Positions 24,701 through 29,490 are shown, counted from the stretch's first letter. The stretch is DNA of 64,000 nt from Littorina saxatilis (GCF_037325665.1 NC_090261.1:71136061-71200060), one strand, 5' to 3'. The notes: a model not told the origin generated them from the letters alone. Program-made: numbers and translations.

Positions 24701-26469
24701 TGTTAAAATATGCTTCATTGAAGTGCCTATTGTTTGTATGGCAAGTTTTCATTGGCTTATGCTGCAAACTGTACTCTCATTGGCAGTTTAGTTGCCAATG
24801 TTGGCTTGGGAGACTACTTTTTTTGAGTGAACTAAGCTCACTGCATTTTTTGGTATGCTGACACCTGTCAGTGTCATTGCATTTGTTACCACCTGAACCT
24901 GTCTGTACAAGACTCCTTTTGCTGTTTTGGTAAGTGAGATCATGCCAGTATGAATGCTTTATTTTAGTAAATAGATTGACTTAAATGAATTGAATGACAG
25001 GACTGTTGAATGAAATTGTTTTATTATAACTGTATGCCAGTTTAGTTAGTTCAGTTTGAATGCTTTGGAATTTAGTTGAAAAGAAGGAATGTGAACATAA
25101 ACTAGTTTGGAGCCAGCTTCTTTATTTTTGATGGCGTTCATGTTGCTCATAAGTTACTTTCTATTTGAATAATGTGTCTAGGGAAATGTCAGTCTCAATT
25201 GCTACTGAAAGAAGGCACTGATGTATTTTTATTATTGGAAACAAAGAGTAATGGCTTGTTAATACCTGAGTTTGATATTTATTTTCATTGTCTACATATA
25301 TGATGTGCACATAGTAATAATTGATGTAATGCTTGTAGGTTATACCCTGGCCAGACTGAGGAGTGAGTAAACCCTCATAACTACAACTACAGTATTTTTG
25401 AGGTATGCGATATTTATTATTGTGGTGTGACATTCTTTATTTAAGAATGGAGTTCATGTTAAATTATTCTCAGCATGTCAGATTCACATGTTGATGTTGT
25501 AAATTGGTTGCATTGTATACATATAATATTTACGTGTATGCCGTTTTGTATCGATGTCTCGGTGAAGCAATGTTGCTGAACTAAATGAAATATTTGATGT
25601 ATATGTATACTTGTGAGAGCCGTAATTTGTTTTAATGTTAATGTGAATCGAATGAGGTAAATTATTTAACTATTTATTGATTTACAATCTTAGAACTTTA
25701 TTGTACTGGAACACCACGTTTACATTATTTTATTTACATGTGTTTCAGGGTTTTTTCCATGTGATTCGTTATGCCTTATGGTGAATAAAAAGCGAAGTCG
25801 GACTATCATCACACCGCCTTGTCTGCATGAGTGCGAGACGGTTACACAAGCCCATAAAATCGAACAAGGCGGATTGCGTTTGGATTTCCCTCTTTCAGAT
25901 GACTGAGATTGCCCCCCTTGAATCGTTCCGTACCAAGGCCAGTTATACGGTACTGGCCGTGTGTTCAAGATGGTGTACACGCAAGCACAAGACAAAGTGC
26001 GCACGGAAAAGATGCTGTAAATGTAATCCATGTTTGTCAGAGTTCGGTGGGTTATACTATAGAAACACGAAAATACCCAGCAGGGTTGCCCCGAAATCGG
26101 CGTATGCTGCCTGAATGGCGGGGTAAAAATGGTCATACTATGTAAAATTCCACTCATGTTTTTATTCCACTCATGTAAAAACATGAGTGAACGTGGGAGT
26201 TTCACTTTCTGCCCATGAACGAAGAAGAAGTAATGTTGGTAAGTAGTGTTACTGTTCAGGCTACTGCTGCAGCGCTGATATTGATAATGCCATCGTTCAA
26301 TGGCAGTACTCCAGTAGGTTTCCTCATTCCGAGATCAGTGTGCTTCGGTGAGTTTATGCACAAACTGAACATTAAATGGTAAACTTACATTTTCTTCTTT
26401 AGTGGACGTATTGTGAATATGAGCCACAAGTTCCATGTGAAGGAACTCGAAAGGTACTTCGTCTGCCAT
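3305..26469 (-). CDS. TRAPPC6B: TRAPP complex subunit 6B (Trs33 family), complete, six coding exons
   Basis: Minus-strand join of 26469-26389, 15722-15661, 9189-9072, 6406-6323, 3949-3856 and 3336-3305: 471 nt, 156 residues plus stop. Every boundary is GT-AG and the reading phases fit. The product starts MADEVPFEFLHMELVAHI and includes LESLGYRVGLSLIER, MMKFICKDFWNLVYKKQID, YVLQDNKFRFLTQ, LAFPCGLIRGAL, IVTAEVSAMPA and CKFQIQIQRL, collinear with human TRAPPC6B (158 residues). TRAPPC6 belongs to the Bet3-fold subunits of the core TRAPP complex, which activates Rab1 and tethers vesicles between ER and Golgi on the cytosolic side. About 98% of the locus is intron, most of it transposon-derived; the 10.7 kb first intron holds a Ty3/gypsy element in the opposite orientation and the 6.5 kb second intron a LINE in the same orientation. 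No break is seen in the coding exons. Confidence 0.96.
3641..3811. mobile_element. MITE with CAGTRGTACC termini, TA duplication
   Basis: Left CAGTAGTACCTG and right AGGTACCACTG are inverted, flanked by TA at 3639-3640 and 3812-3813. About 171 bp, rich in GTGTCCT motifs, non-coding. TA duplication and CAGT ends fit pogo/Tigger. It lies in TRAPPC6B intron 5. Confidence 0.75.
3856..3949 (-). CDS. TRAPPC6B: TRAPPC6B coding exon 5
   Basis: 94 nt between acceptor GTGTTCAG and donor GTGAGTATG. It encodes YLAFPCGLIRGALCSLG, INC and IVTAEVSAMPA, the most conserved block of the TRAPPC6 family. Confidence 0.96.
4279..4402. repeat. 62-bp tandem duplication
   Basis: Two copies of a unit starting CCCTGGGTAGATTTCGG and ending TCTTCTAACATTATT, differing at one base (GTACTTTG/GTACTCTG). 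A recent local duplication in TRAPPC6B intron 4. Confidence 0.9.
4469..5293 (-). repeat. SSR-bearing interspersed repeat, copy A
   Basis: One of four copies of a 0.83-0.9 kb family in this window (others at 26818, 45179 and 52064). One terminus is AAGTCGCGTAAAGCG, the other TTTAGTCAAAACTTGACTAAAT (read as two halves, a small hairpin). Shared landmarks are the CGGTCCAGTAGTTTAGTCTG block, the TGACGTCATATCC block and a CA/TG tract next to ACCACGACCCTCG. No coding potential is seen. It lies in TRAPPC6B intron 4. Confidence 0.85.
5534..5610. repeat. 42-bp tandem duplication
   Basis: GTGCCATCTGTAGCCTTAAG plus AGACAAAGTACAGT occurs twice in a row, nearly identical. Confidence 0.85.
5656..6019 (+). 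mobile_element. SINE-like retroposon with 15-bp target duplication
   Basis: The insert is bounded by the direct repeat TGTCAAAACAGTATC at 5641-5655 and 6020-6034. It begins TTTCTTTCTTTATTTGGTG, carries TTCAACCACGAAGGTTATAT and ends in GTTAGTCGCCTCTTACGAC followed by a C/G-rich tail. Shorter pieces of the same family, also with target duplications, are at 36045 and 56594. Long perfect target duplications show LINE-type retroposition. No tRNA box is obvious at its start. Confidence 0.8.
6323..6406 (-). CDS. TRAPPC6B: TRAPPC6B coding exon 4
   Basis: 84 nt (28 codons, phase 0) between acceptor TTGATTTCAG and donor GTACGTCC. It encodes GVYVLQDNKFRFLTQLSNG and KQYMEAAPK. Confidence 0.96.
6734..7141 (-). 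mobile_element. tRNA-derived SINE
   Basis: Read on the minus strand, a tRNA-like head GGGGATATAGCTCAGTTGG ... GAGTTCGATCCC (A and B boxes) is followed by a body with ATCCCATGATTGACAAAAGG and a tail ending in TGATTGATAG. The body matches the SINE at 14981-15492. An anticodon-like region exists, but the extra body and the second copy show a SINE and not a tRNA gene. Confidence 0.85.
7596..8896. mobile_element. 1.3 kb DNA transposon with CATAA target duplication
   Basis: Left CAGGCATGGGAATTG and right CAATTCCCATGCCTG are perfect inverted repeats, flanked by CATAA at 7591-7595 and 8897-8901. It carries a palindromic GGGGGCATGCCCCC near 7703 and GGCGGA-rich subterminal DNA near 8815-8885. On the minus strand a short frame at 8414-8608 encodes MSIARVVKHGQRF ... 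CANKWKWEW ... SAQWCIVCNTY, possibly a transposase first exon with a zinc-binding CxxC. It is non-autonomous as it stands, and I cannot name the superfamily. Confidence 0.8.
8414..8602 (-). pseudogene. Possible transposase N-terminal fragment
   Basis: A minus-strand frame of about 62 residues within the 7596-8896 transposon. It holds a tryptophan-rich CANKWKWEWVS, a basic RVGTRFRKIDVRG and a C-terminal WCIVCNTY, then a stop. The CxxC resembles the first half of a zinc finger. Function is unknown. Confidence 0.35.
9072..9189 (-). CDS. TRAPPC6B: TRAPPC6B coding exon 3
   Basis: 118 nt between acceptor TTGATCCAG and donor GTGAGGC. It encodes (R)FTKDCSRFKDELDMMKF, ICKDFWNLVYKKQID and NLRTNHQ. The arginine codon is split across the intron. 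Confidence 0.96.
9277..10062 (-). mobile_element. GGCC/TAA element (PIF/Harbinger-like), copy 1
   Basis: Perfect inverted ends of about 34 bp: GGCC, an A run, then TGCTTTGGTTACGGTTTC. The flanks are TAA at 9274-9276 and 10063-10065. A 3-bp TAA duplication and GGC-type ends fit PIF/Harbinger. Subterminal motifs GGGTAGGTAGGTCG and GGTCGGTCGGG are shared with the copy at 34416. It contains one minus-strand open frame (9301-9747). It lies in TRAPPC6B intron 2, 87 bp from exon 3. Confidence 0.8.
9301..9747 (-). CDS. Open frame inside the GGCC/TAA element, function unknown
   Basis: Starting at the ATG at 9747, the frame encodes MSSAFAIVFGKCVHIEQTR, LISRYSKSATLVDIFHDF, FGIKCVGSTKISAEPEDSF and KCVRLTPDGSEADEYTNMK before running into the poly-T/lysine tract and terminal repeat. 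Composition is ordinary and not low-complexity up to about residue 130, so it looks like a real exon carried by the element. The frame stays open upstream of this ATG only through a CA-rich tract. I do not recognise a domain; it could be the accessory protein or first exon of an autonomous relative. Confidence 0.45.
   Translation of the reverse strand: MSSAFAIVFGKCVHIEQTRLISRYSKSATLVDIFHDFHPTLDGKLFGIKCVGSTKISAEPEDSFELDFGMTLENLESFHIKSLHFKCVRLTPDGSEADEYTNMKIPRISCIHKYFYHFKRDQPKNKKKKKKKKSLIDLPTLFFGAMKP
10063..10768. other. Intronic DNA, no gene
   Basis: TRAPPC6B intron 2. It holds a GAAGAAGAAG run near 10228, many T tracts at 10565-10720 and no exon I can support. The GAAGAAG run could be the end of a decayed SINE. 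Confidence 0.4.
10770..10849. repeat. (GT)n microsatellite
   Basis: GT tract with rare interruptions, followed by TTG repeats. It lies at the 3' side of the LINE (minus strand) and may be the element's tail or its target. Confidence 0.9.
10850..14800 (-). mobile_element. L1/Tx1-like LINE, ORF2 uninterrupted, ORF1 absent
   Basis: A non-LTR retrotransposon in the same orientation as TRAPPC6B, in its second intron. ORF2 is at 11066-14752. A 3' region of roughly 200 bp reaches the (GT)n tract near 10850. Upstream of the ORF2 start there is only AT-rich DNA and a poly-T tract (about 14911-14931), with no ORF1, so the copy looks 5'-truncated. End coordinates are approximate, and I found no clear target duplication. 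Confidence 0.8.
11066..14752 (-). CDS. LINE ORF2: apurinic-type endonuclease, reverse transcriptase, zinc finger
   Basis: 1228 residues without interruption. Residues 1-240 are an exonuclease/endonuclease/phosphatase domain with SVNIHGLRN, CVQESY, VCGDFNCVL, RRLDYILAS and SDHRQV, the target-nicking enzyme. The reverse transcriptase follows, with SAPGLDGITTNFIKFF, NWRPISVTN, ILMALDYRAAFDT, GIRQGCPFSPL and the catalytic YADD at about residues 702-705. The C-terminal third ends in a zf-RVT-like C-C-H-C cluster (ICQYCNETDFIEHFFWQC, about 1130-1150). Length and domain order fit ORF2 of the L1/Tx1 group; the clade is my judgement from motif style. An intact frame implies recent insertion. Activity would also need ORF1, which is missing here. 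Confidence 0.93.
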   Translation of the reverse strand: MDTIKICSVNIHGLRNAIKRKTFFNNKKKEKTDIICVQESYITDDVKELWEKEWGGKMFYSTVSNHSMGQLVLVNKNFQHDVKCVFKTDRMLGVEIQIDDKKLYVINVYSPTIVNEKEPFLKKLSTHIETIETDDVIVCGDFNCVLSNSLDVICGDDHAQKAIDNFKRFLSDCQLDDMWRLFNPDCKEFTWSRKNPFIARRLDYILASSGVVDHASDCIIQSVAHSDHRQVILTYKVTHVLRGPSYWKFNDSLLHDKALVDNINIFLKKYEEESSNEDAQIRWDICKIKIREMCISYSREKKTLSINKHTLLQQQLNETDRLLALDPSNARLVTKREHIKQELELFTIQEAKGAQIRSRIKFIEEGEKNTRYFLNLEKAHAKNKILDRIEITENEFITSQSEILKEQTRFFTNRYTKNTNFNNFLGDEFLKNTDIPKLSEEQKGSIDQEITEKELLIALKGMRSNSAPGLDGITTNFIKFFWSNINKMLLSSFWSAFEKGELSVSQKRAAITLIHKGKGLKREHLNNWRPISVTNTDYKLLAKCLANRLNQVVNYLISEDQVGFLKKRNSSTVIRMIDDVIEYMNNSNQPGILMALDYRAAFDTISKEYMLWAFQKFGFGEHFIRWVDTLTKNTESSINYMGWISSPFPCDAGIRQGCPFSPLAFVLALEVLAIKIRADQDVKGIKLPRNSDRHGEILKLLMYADDISFFLQDEKDLRNVLHLITQFSKFSGLAMNGQKTEAMWLGINKFSADRPCNIIWKKQIKILGIHFNNSVPASNIEENWEPKLHKVNSLIATWSKRNLSIMGKICIVKTLMLSQFTYALQSLCATENFLNKLNSSLFRFIWKKKYSNKRAYEKVNRKVMCQETNLGGLKMINVKDVQTSFLISWIMRLLDGSNAKWQKIPLASFLNLGERLCCLRSNVSAENFKGLGAIKQYFWKQAFITWLNNKHKIKEISSNEQQISVRNQTLWNNTNIRYRKQTLYMNDWIKAKICVVKDVFNDNDMCSFEEICELTGYKQSRLFEYNAIQTAIKALLLRDTGQARSDHMPFIQLSPRQIRLKMLNYEIKEPSSAGFWSNKLNITLEDKHWKLANECSTETRLRLLHWKILHNIYPTNILLHKMGIRQTNICQYCNETDFIEHFFWQCRAVQPIWQECQGYIFKCTGKNIKLSCEEALFGYFTRDIPREKTFIINHLILISKMCISQFKYGNPKTNMKILFQNQARVRNF
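14981..15492 (+). mobile_element. tRNA-derived SINE
   Basis: The head GGGTGGCCGAGTGGTAACGC with B-box-like GAGTTCGACCCTGGG at 14990-15036 looks Leu/Ser-tRNA-like. The body carries GTGCACGTTAAAGATCCC, and the tail ends in repeated TGATTGATTGATT. The body is shared with the minus-strand SINE at 6734-7141 although the tRNA heads differ, suggesting one SINE body with exchanged heads. It ends about 170 bases from TRAPPC6B exon 2. Confidence 0.85.
15661..15722 (-). CDS. TRAPPC6B: TRAPPC6B coding exon 2
   Basis: 62 nt between acceptor TTTCCAG and donor GTATGAAC. It encodes DTCIAKLESLGYRVGLSLIE plus the first two bases of the next arginine. Confidence 0.95.
15723..16193. other. TRAPPC6B intron 1, no recognised feature
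   Basis: AT-rich intron DNA with short CA and TA runs; nothing else recognised. Confidence 0.4.
16361..16916. mobile_element. Foldback MITE with 8-bp target duplication (hAT-like)
   Basis: The two arms (CCATCTTAAACACACGG ... and ... CCGTGTGTTCAAGATGG) are inverted and nearly identical over about 200 bp, apart from a 26-bp stretch missing from the left arm. The loop includes GCGGCCGC. The target duplication TGTACACG sits at 16353-16360 and, past the nested LTR element, at 25974-25981. Eight-bp duplications fit hAT-type transposons. The right arm ends exactly where the left LTR begins. Confidence 0.8.
16790..16916. repeat. 127-bp direct duplication, left copy
   Basis: From CAAGCCCATAAAATCG to GTGTTCAAGATGG, abutting the left LTR. 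It is identical, base for base by eye, to 25847-25973, which abuts the right LTR. Confidence 0.93.
16917..18187 (+). repeat. 5' LTR of the Ty3/gypsy element
   Basis: 1271 bp, TGT...ACA ends, with a (TTA)n tract near 17017. Nearly identical to the right LTR. Confidence 0.95.
18188..18983 (+). other. Ty3/gypsy leader between 5' LTR and gag
   Basis: It begins with AATGGCGCCCAATAAGG, a likely tRNA primer-binding site, followed by about 0.8 kb without a convincing coding frame. Confidence 0.7.
18984..20114 (+). CDS. Ty3/gypsy Gag-like protein
   Basis: 376 residues. The central part (about 80-260) has the helical character of Ty3-type retrotransposon capsids, with FDLWKFEVRCLM and WSCRLEDLLAKAQD. 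It is followed by a coiled, Gln-rich stretch, an RGRGRGRG basic patch and one CCHC zinc knuckle (CHRCGEKGHIRVGC, 341-354) for RNA binding. A second in-frame methionine at about residue 25 (MAEQVTEEEL) is a plausible alternative start. Part of a fossil-class element, described only as such. Confidence 0.85.
   Translation: MELEISPFCDRCGYCCLLLLTHTTSMAEQVTEEELRLLKSFRELGLTPKADTKEDLERWIHSQGIKEEEADSRPHSKEDLDRSRPRTLALSRTPQISVFSGNPQGDKQTTFDLWKFEVRCLMENGVYDEPVILEAIRRSLKGEAARIAMRLGISATVKELLTKLESVFGNVQAGERLLAAFYGARQESAEDVTQWSCRLEDLLAKAQDLGRVRPMEVDEMLRVMFYTGLRQELKDRTGHKFDTIKNFDELRSAIRQIEQDSSCQASKVKPISKAAQQASNDVDELRAQVHQLATELESVKERQPANYGNYQNSANYQNQRGRGRGRGANSQQHRQTNDIICHRCGEKGHIRVGCRVRLDHSKQVLNPNGPTEMGSM
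20132..24475 (+). CDS. Ty3/gypsy Pol-like polyprotein
   Basis: 1447 residues in a different frame from gag, starting 17 nt after it. Order: aspartic protease (LLDTGSTVS, about 31-39), reverse transcriptase (FSVLDLKSGYHQVEI, then the FLDDII active site near 486), RNase H (HTDASGSGLGAVLYQ near 648, TDNNPLTYVL), and integrase (HPGRDRTL zinc region near 912, catalytic-core landmarks CMDFLT, SDQGANF and GMCERFNRT near 972-1067). A long acidic tail follows. The protease-RT-RNase H-integrase order is that of Ty3/gypsy. How pol is expressed relative to gag is not shown; frameshifting or reinitiation are both used in the group. Confidence 0.95.
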   Translation: MSSPSTAQEPELVGSSNEVAVNINGVEATALLDTGSTVSTVSESFHHEHLPTLPIYPLQNVLKIECADGELLPYLGYIIASLTAPGTGSHSIEEQECLLLVVPDSRYNRSVPLLIGTNILSHFLDHTRQEHGCKFLQVANMHTPWYLSFRCMVLREKELKKNRNCLGLVRNADLNGTTIKPNSSIVVTGVIDKPLDYEPTCAIAQPALSGDLASLLDITASIVNYQSKHTGFVDVQVSNVTTQTVTIPSRAILCELQPVTIVDRESKPEDSPDSDAFMDDIKITSQALNEHECDKLKTKLRERREAFSSGKDDVGLTSRVKHDIRMNDNTPFKERHRRIPPGMYTQVREHLQQMLDSGIIRRSRSPWSSNVVWVKKKDGTLRQCVDFRQLNARTIKDSYALPKIEELLDALSGSKYFSVLDLKSGYHQVEIVEEHKERTAFTVAPLGFFEYNRMAMGLANAPATYQRLMEDCLGDLHLNICLVFLDDIIIFSDTFEEHLERIDRVLIRLQECGLKLNPKKCSFCQEKVKYVGHVVSARGIEADPEKCEKVRNWPQPRTPEEVRQFLGFAGYYRRFVKGFSKIAKPLTELMPTPVKGKPKKKGKKVEKTSPKPWTWGPEQDIAFNTLKECLSQPPVLGFADYSQPFELHTDASGSGLGAVLYQEQDGQKRALSYASRGLSKSERNYPAHKLEFLALKWAVTEKFRDYLYGHKFTIYTDNNPLTYVLTTARLDATGHRWLAALASFDFDIKYRTGASNADADALSRLPGIQDFATSDSDQHIPAESIRAICNSQQSEMYIECLSFSTTVIDATFSSTSGQSLGTFSDNDLREAQQEDSVLKVWIKAVQQRQKPLKENMPAGTSHQTLRTNFDKLELMRGVLYRTTCIREEDRKQLVLPSRYVPDVLKSLHNDVGHPGRDRTLSLLRDRFFWPGMANDVENWIKKCPRCIRRKTPANSRAPLKSVVTTQPLELVCMDFLTLETSKGGFQHVLVITDHFTRYAQAIPTRNMSAKTTADAFFNNFVVHYGMPRRLHSDQGANFESRIIKELCQITACQKSRTTPYHPMGNGMCERFNRTLLDMLGTLEPHRKADWKSYIAPLVHAYNCTRHESTGFSPFSLMFGRDPHLPVDISFGLNKNDGKQVPLTKYVETLRTRLKESFDLASAAASKARAKQKRFYDLKARGADVGLGDKVLVKIVAFDGKHKLADKWEEDIYEVIQQPNSDIPVFVVQKENGTGRKRTLHRNLLLPLGTRLDQPELPREEVPPQQARQRQSRRLRRKGVAVSESSQDTEDTSGEDNDTSDSSDFNEVLERVIPKMTRVSDTEDSDHSGDAHSSISDDTEIDREENVSDQEGTQEEQDPQEPLDSAEELETRAQESEEEEEPRVPPNPAPRRSLREKQAPAWHNSGNYVMNMSQHEQPEWLQKAEYLKSLGDTPEWIVKAIINVVVSG
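24573..25846 (+). repeat. 3' LTR of the Ty3/gypsy element
   Basis: 1274 bp, nearly identical to the 5' LTR, ending GGTTACA directly before the right copy of the 127-bp duplication. Confidence 0.95.
25847..25973. repeat. 127-bp direct duplication, right copy
   Basis: Same sequence and length as 16790-16916. It is followed immediately by the MITE's 8-bp duplication TGTACACG, so it is the true end of the MITE's right arm. Confidence 0.93.
26389..26469 (-). CDS. TRAPPC6B: TRAPPC6B coding exon 1 with start codon
   Basis: The ATG at 26469-26467 sits in AAAATGG, a good animal start context. 27 codons encode MADEVPFEFLHMELVAHI and HNTSTKEEN before donor GTAAGTTT. The MADE start matches vertebrate TRAPPC6B. 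Confidence 0.94.
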
Positions 26470-26510
26470 TTTGTATACAATTACCACCCCACGAAGCAAC
26501 GAAACTTGTG

Positions 26511-26515
26511 ATTGG
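26511..26515 (-). promoter_or_regulatory. CCAAT box near the TRAPPC6B start
   Basis: CCAAT on the minus strand, 42 bases upstream of the start codon. It may be a promoter element or lie in a short 5' UTR. A single five-base match is weak evidence. Confidence 0.25.
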
Positions 26516-26680
26516 TTCAACGAACGAGGAGACCAAACTCTTTACCAAGTTCTACACAAATAAAGTAAACAATCCGCGGGCACGAATGAATGCCTTTAAT
26601 CTTTGGTTATCTTTACTCTCAATCTAGTTAAACATAATAACACCAGATTCAGACAGTCAGCTGGTAATGTAAGTCCGTGG

Positions 26681-26683
<3 letters not shown>

Positions 26684-26756
<73 letters not shown>
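26684..26756. repeat. (AG)n microsatellite
   Basis: About 73 bp of pure AG in the TRAPPC6B-PNN intergenic region. Confidence 0.95.
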
Positions 26757-26759
<3 letters not shown>

Positions 26760-26817
26760 GGATGATTCAAGACTGATTGCCGCGGGAACACTTTCATGAG
26801 CAGTGTTCTGCTTTTTA

Positions 26818-26879
26818 CATTTAGTCAAGTTTTGACTAAATGTTTTAACGTAGAGGGGGGAATTGAGACGAGGGTCGTG

Positions 26880-26926
<47 letters not shown>

Positions 26927-27724
26927 TGTCTGTCTGTCTGTCTGTCTGTGTGTGTGTGTGTAGAGCGATTCAGACTAAACTACTGGACCGATCTTTATGA
27001 AATTTGACATGAGAGTTCCTGGGTATGATATCCCCATACGTTTTTTTCACTTTTTTGATACATGTCTTTGATGACGTCATATCCGGCTTTTCGTGAAAGT
27101 TGAGGCGGCACTGTCACGCCCTCATTTTTCAACCAAATTGGTTGAAATTTTGGTCAAGTAATCTTCGACAAAGCCCGGACTTCGGTATTGCATTTCAGCT
27201 TGGTGGCTTAAACATTAATTAATGACTTTGGTCATTAAAAATCTGAAAATTGTAAAAAAAATATTTTTTTTATAAAACGATCCAAATTTACGTTCATCTT
27301 ATTCTCCATCATTTGCTGATTCAAAAAACATATAAATATGTTATGATTTGGATTAAAAACAAGCTCTGAAAATTAAATATATAAAAATTATTATCAAAAT
27401 TAATTTGTCGAAATCAATTTAAAAACACTTTCACCTTATTCCTTGTCGGTTCTTGATTCCAAAAACATATAGATATGATATGTTTGGATTAAAAACACGC
27501 TCAGAAAGTTAAAACGAAGAGAGGTACAGAAAAGCGTGCTATCATTCTCAGCGCAACTACTACCCCGCTCTTCTTGTCAATTTCACTGCCTTTGCCGTGA
27601 GCAGTGGACTGACGATGCTACGAGTATACGGTCTTGCTGCCGGTCAGTGCATTGCGTTCAGTTTCATTCTGTGAGTTCGACTGCTACTTGACTAAATGTT
27701 GTATTTTCGCCTTACGCGACTTGT
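26818..27724 (+). repeat. SSR-bearing interspersed repeat, copy B
   Basis: The longest copy of the family also seen at 4469, 45179 and 52064. It begins ATTTAGTCAAGTTTTGACT and ends TTCGCCTTACGCGACTTG. Its internal TG/GTCT tract (26884-26963) lies after GAGGGTCGTGGTG, at the same place as in the other copies. It occupies the shared upstream region of TRAPPC6B and PNN. Confidence 0.85.
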
Positions 27725-27921
27725 TAACATCTGAAAAGAAAGAGGCACTAGATCTAAGAGTCAATTCAGAAATATCACCCAGACTTTTCTCCATCGTTAA
27801 CCGACTCATCCCGGACAGTTGAGTTGATTCAGTGGAGTTTTCTTCCATAAGGGTTATCAGGGACCTATATTTAGGTCTATCAGGGGATAGGCCCACGGTC
27901 TATATGGGTCTATTACCCAAT

Positions 27922-28061
27922 ATTGACGGACTGTGTGATGATATCTTCTGCTATGGTCTGCTGAGACAGTGATATCAAAATCGAGACAGGAGGTCGAGAT
28001 TTTGATATCACTGTCGAAACAGACCAATAGCAGAAGATATATCATCACACAGTCAGTCAAT
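27922..28061. repeat. 140-bp foldback palindrome
   Basis: Arms ATTGACGGACTGTGTGATGA ... GATATCAAAATCGAGAC and GTCGAGATTTTGATATC ... TCATCACACAGTCAGTCAAT pair almost completely around a short AGGAG loop. Transcribed, it would form a long hairpin. It may be a foldback MITE. It lies in the TRAPPC6B-PNN intergenic region. Confidence 0.85.
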
Positions 28062-29345
28062 GTTAGATATATTGCTAATTCTCTGGACATTTTGTATCAC
28101 TGTAAAGAAATTACAAAAGTATTTGTCTCAGTTTTGGCTGTTCCATATCCCTCCCTCTGATTATTATTTCTTTTTGTTCACTCTTTTCTTGTACTTTTCA
28201 GTATTTAAAAATGTCTTTTCTTTCAAAAAGTCTTTAGTCACTTGCTCAACTAAATTCTGGGATCATTACATTTTCATATATATTTGTTTGTTTTTAAATT
28301 CAGGTGTTTTTGTTTTTGAAGTGGGGAAGCAATAAAGAGGTCGTCGATATCAAAACTGATATCGACGGAAATGTCGTCGATATCACTTTTACAATGAGCT
28401 CAGTTTTGCCCAATTGACCAATGGAAATCCACGTAACATATGAAATAGCAATTTATCCCCCCCTCTGCTTCTTTCTCTCTGTAAACTTGTAGGGCTAGTT
28501 ATTTTTCGGTAACTTACCCAACAACCAAAATCACTTACCCAACAACGGGCCTGAATCCTCGATAGCTCATGGGTAGAGACTGTACACATTATGGATCTAC
28601 TTTTTGCAACTCAAAAGTTCAGAACACTCTAATGTACAAAATATACATTTCTGGAGCAAATAATACAACCATACCGCATTTAAACCAGCAACTACAGGCT
28701 TGAACACATGAATCTCAATATAAAATCCATGAGTTTGGTTGTTTTCTGAATTCAGATCTGCCGTGCACAATCGTTTATCGCTAGCAAGATTCCAAGGAAA
28801 AGTAACTCTCATACTTTGTCTAGCGACACGAGTAGTTCCCCTTCCAGATTTCGGCTGTATCGACAAGACTGCAATCCGACGGTCAGTTTTCAACAATATT
28901 TCATTTTATAAACAGATCACACGCAATCAATTGTAAACATTTAATCAACTTAAAGAACATGCGGCGGTTTCATACACTATTTTGCCCCAGAAAACTAAAC
29001 TTCATACAGTTTTTAACGTTGGAACACGGGTGTAAAACTTCGTCTGCTAGTCACATTCGAGGAAAGAACATTTGCTGAGCGATACCAAAACATGAACAGA
29101 ACACACACTATATCTGCCTTTACCGCCACAGCAGAATGACAACATAAGTGTGTACTTGATTTTAGTTCAAAACATGGAAACTGACAAGAAGTGTTAACAA
29201 AATTGAATGATTTGCACGGAACTATACAACCGCCCATTAATCGATCGCCTGCGCAGGTACACTGGTTGGGTGAATATGATTCGATCAAACTTTCGCACAA
29301 AAACTCCTCTTTTCTTTGAATAACTGAAGAAAGGAGGGATAAAGA
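28062..29345. other. Intergenic DNA between TRAPPC6B and PNN
   Basis: No gene I can support. A small palindromic patch at about 28345-28395 repeats GTCGTCGATATCA/TGATATCGACG, echoing the GATATC motif of the palindrome at 27922. The minus strand at 28597-28896 is open for 99 codons, but nothing in it is recognisable. Confidence 0.4.
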
Positions 29346-29490
29346 GGTTACATACCTCGTCTCAGTGATTATCAAAAATAATGGTCTCAGTTCGCGGTCA
29401 TGAAAAAGCTCGCTGAAGCTCGCATTTTTCATGATCCGCTAACTTCGACCATTATTTTTGATAATCACTGAGACTCGGCATGTAACCTCT
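29346..29490. repeat. 145-bp foldback palindrome
   Basis: Arms AGAGGTTACATACCTCG, GTCTCAGTGATTATCAAAAA and TAATGGTC pair with GACCATTA, TTTTTGATAATCACTGAGAC and CGGCATGTAACCTCT. The loop is an imperfect smaller hairpin (AGCTCGCTGAAGCTCG). It has the same architecture as 27922-28061 but unrelated sequence. Confidence 0.85.

Larger units (their letters stand above)
16917..25846 (+). mobile_element. Ty3/gypsy LTR retrotransposon, looks whole and young
   Basis: 8.93 kb. The LTRs at 16917-18187 and 24573-25846 begin TGTGGCAGG and end GGTTACA. They differ by about one substitution and one unit of a TTA microsatellite, so the insertion is recent. A tRNA-primer-like TGGCGCCCAATAAGG follows the left LTR (18190), and a G-rich polypurine-like tract (CGGGGGGGTG) precedes the right one. 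It has gag and pol frames and no envelope gene. It sits in TRAPPC6B intron 1, in the opposite orientation to the gene, inside a MITE that is itself inside a SINE. The flanks carry a 127-bp duplication in place of the usual 4-6 bp. Confidence 0.95.
16194..26232 (+). mobile_element. tRNA-derived SINE, split by nested insertions
   Basis: The head GGACTAAGTGGATAAGACAT with B box GGTCGTGAGCTCAAATCC lies at about 16197-16262, and the left body runs to 16360. The rest of the SINE resumes at 25974 with TGTACACGCAAGCACAAG and runs through GTCAGAGTTCGGTGGG and GGCGGGGTAAAAATGGTC to a GAAGAAGAAG tail near 26232. The 9.6 kb between is a foldback MITE plus a Ty3/gypsy element. The start is approximate. 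Confidence 0.8.

Noticed and set aside
16361-25981. Whole 9.6 kb insert treated as one large DNA transposon with 8-bp duplication
   Set aside because: Clear LTRs, gag and pol show a separate retroelement nested in a 0.56 kb foldback MITE.
28597-28896. 99-codon minus-strand frame as a host gene
   Set aside because: No recognisable motif, no splice context matching either neighbour, and it lies between foldback repeats.
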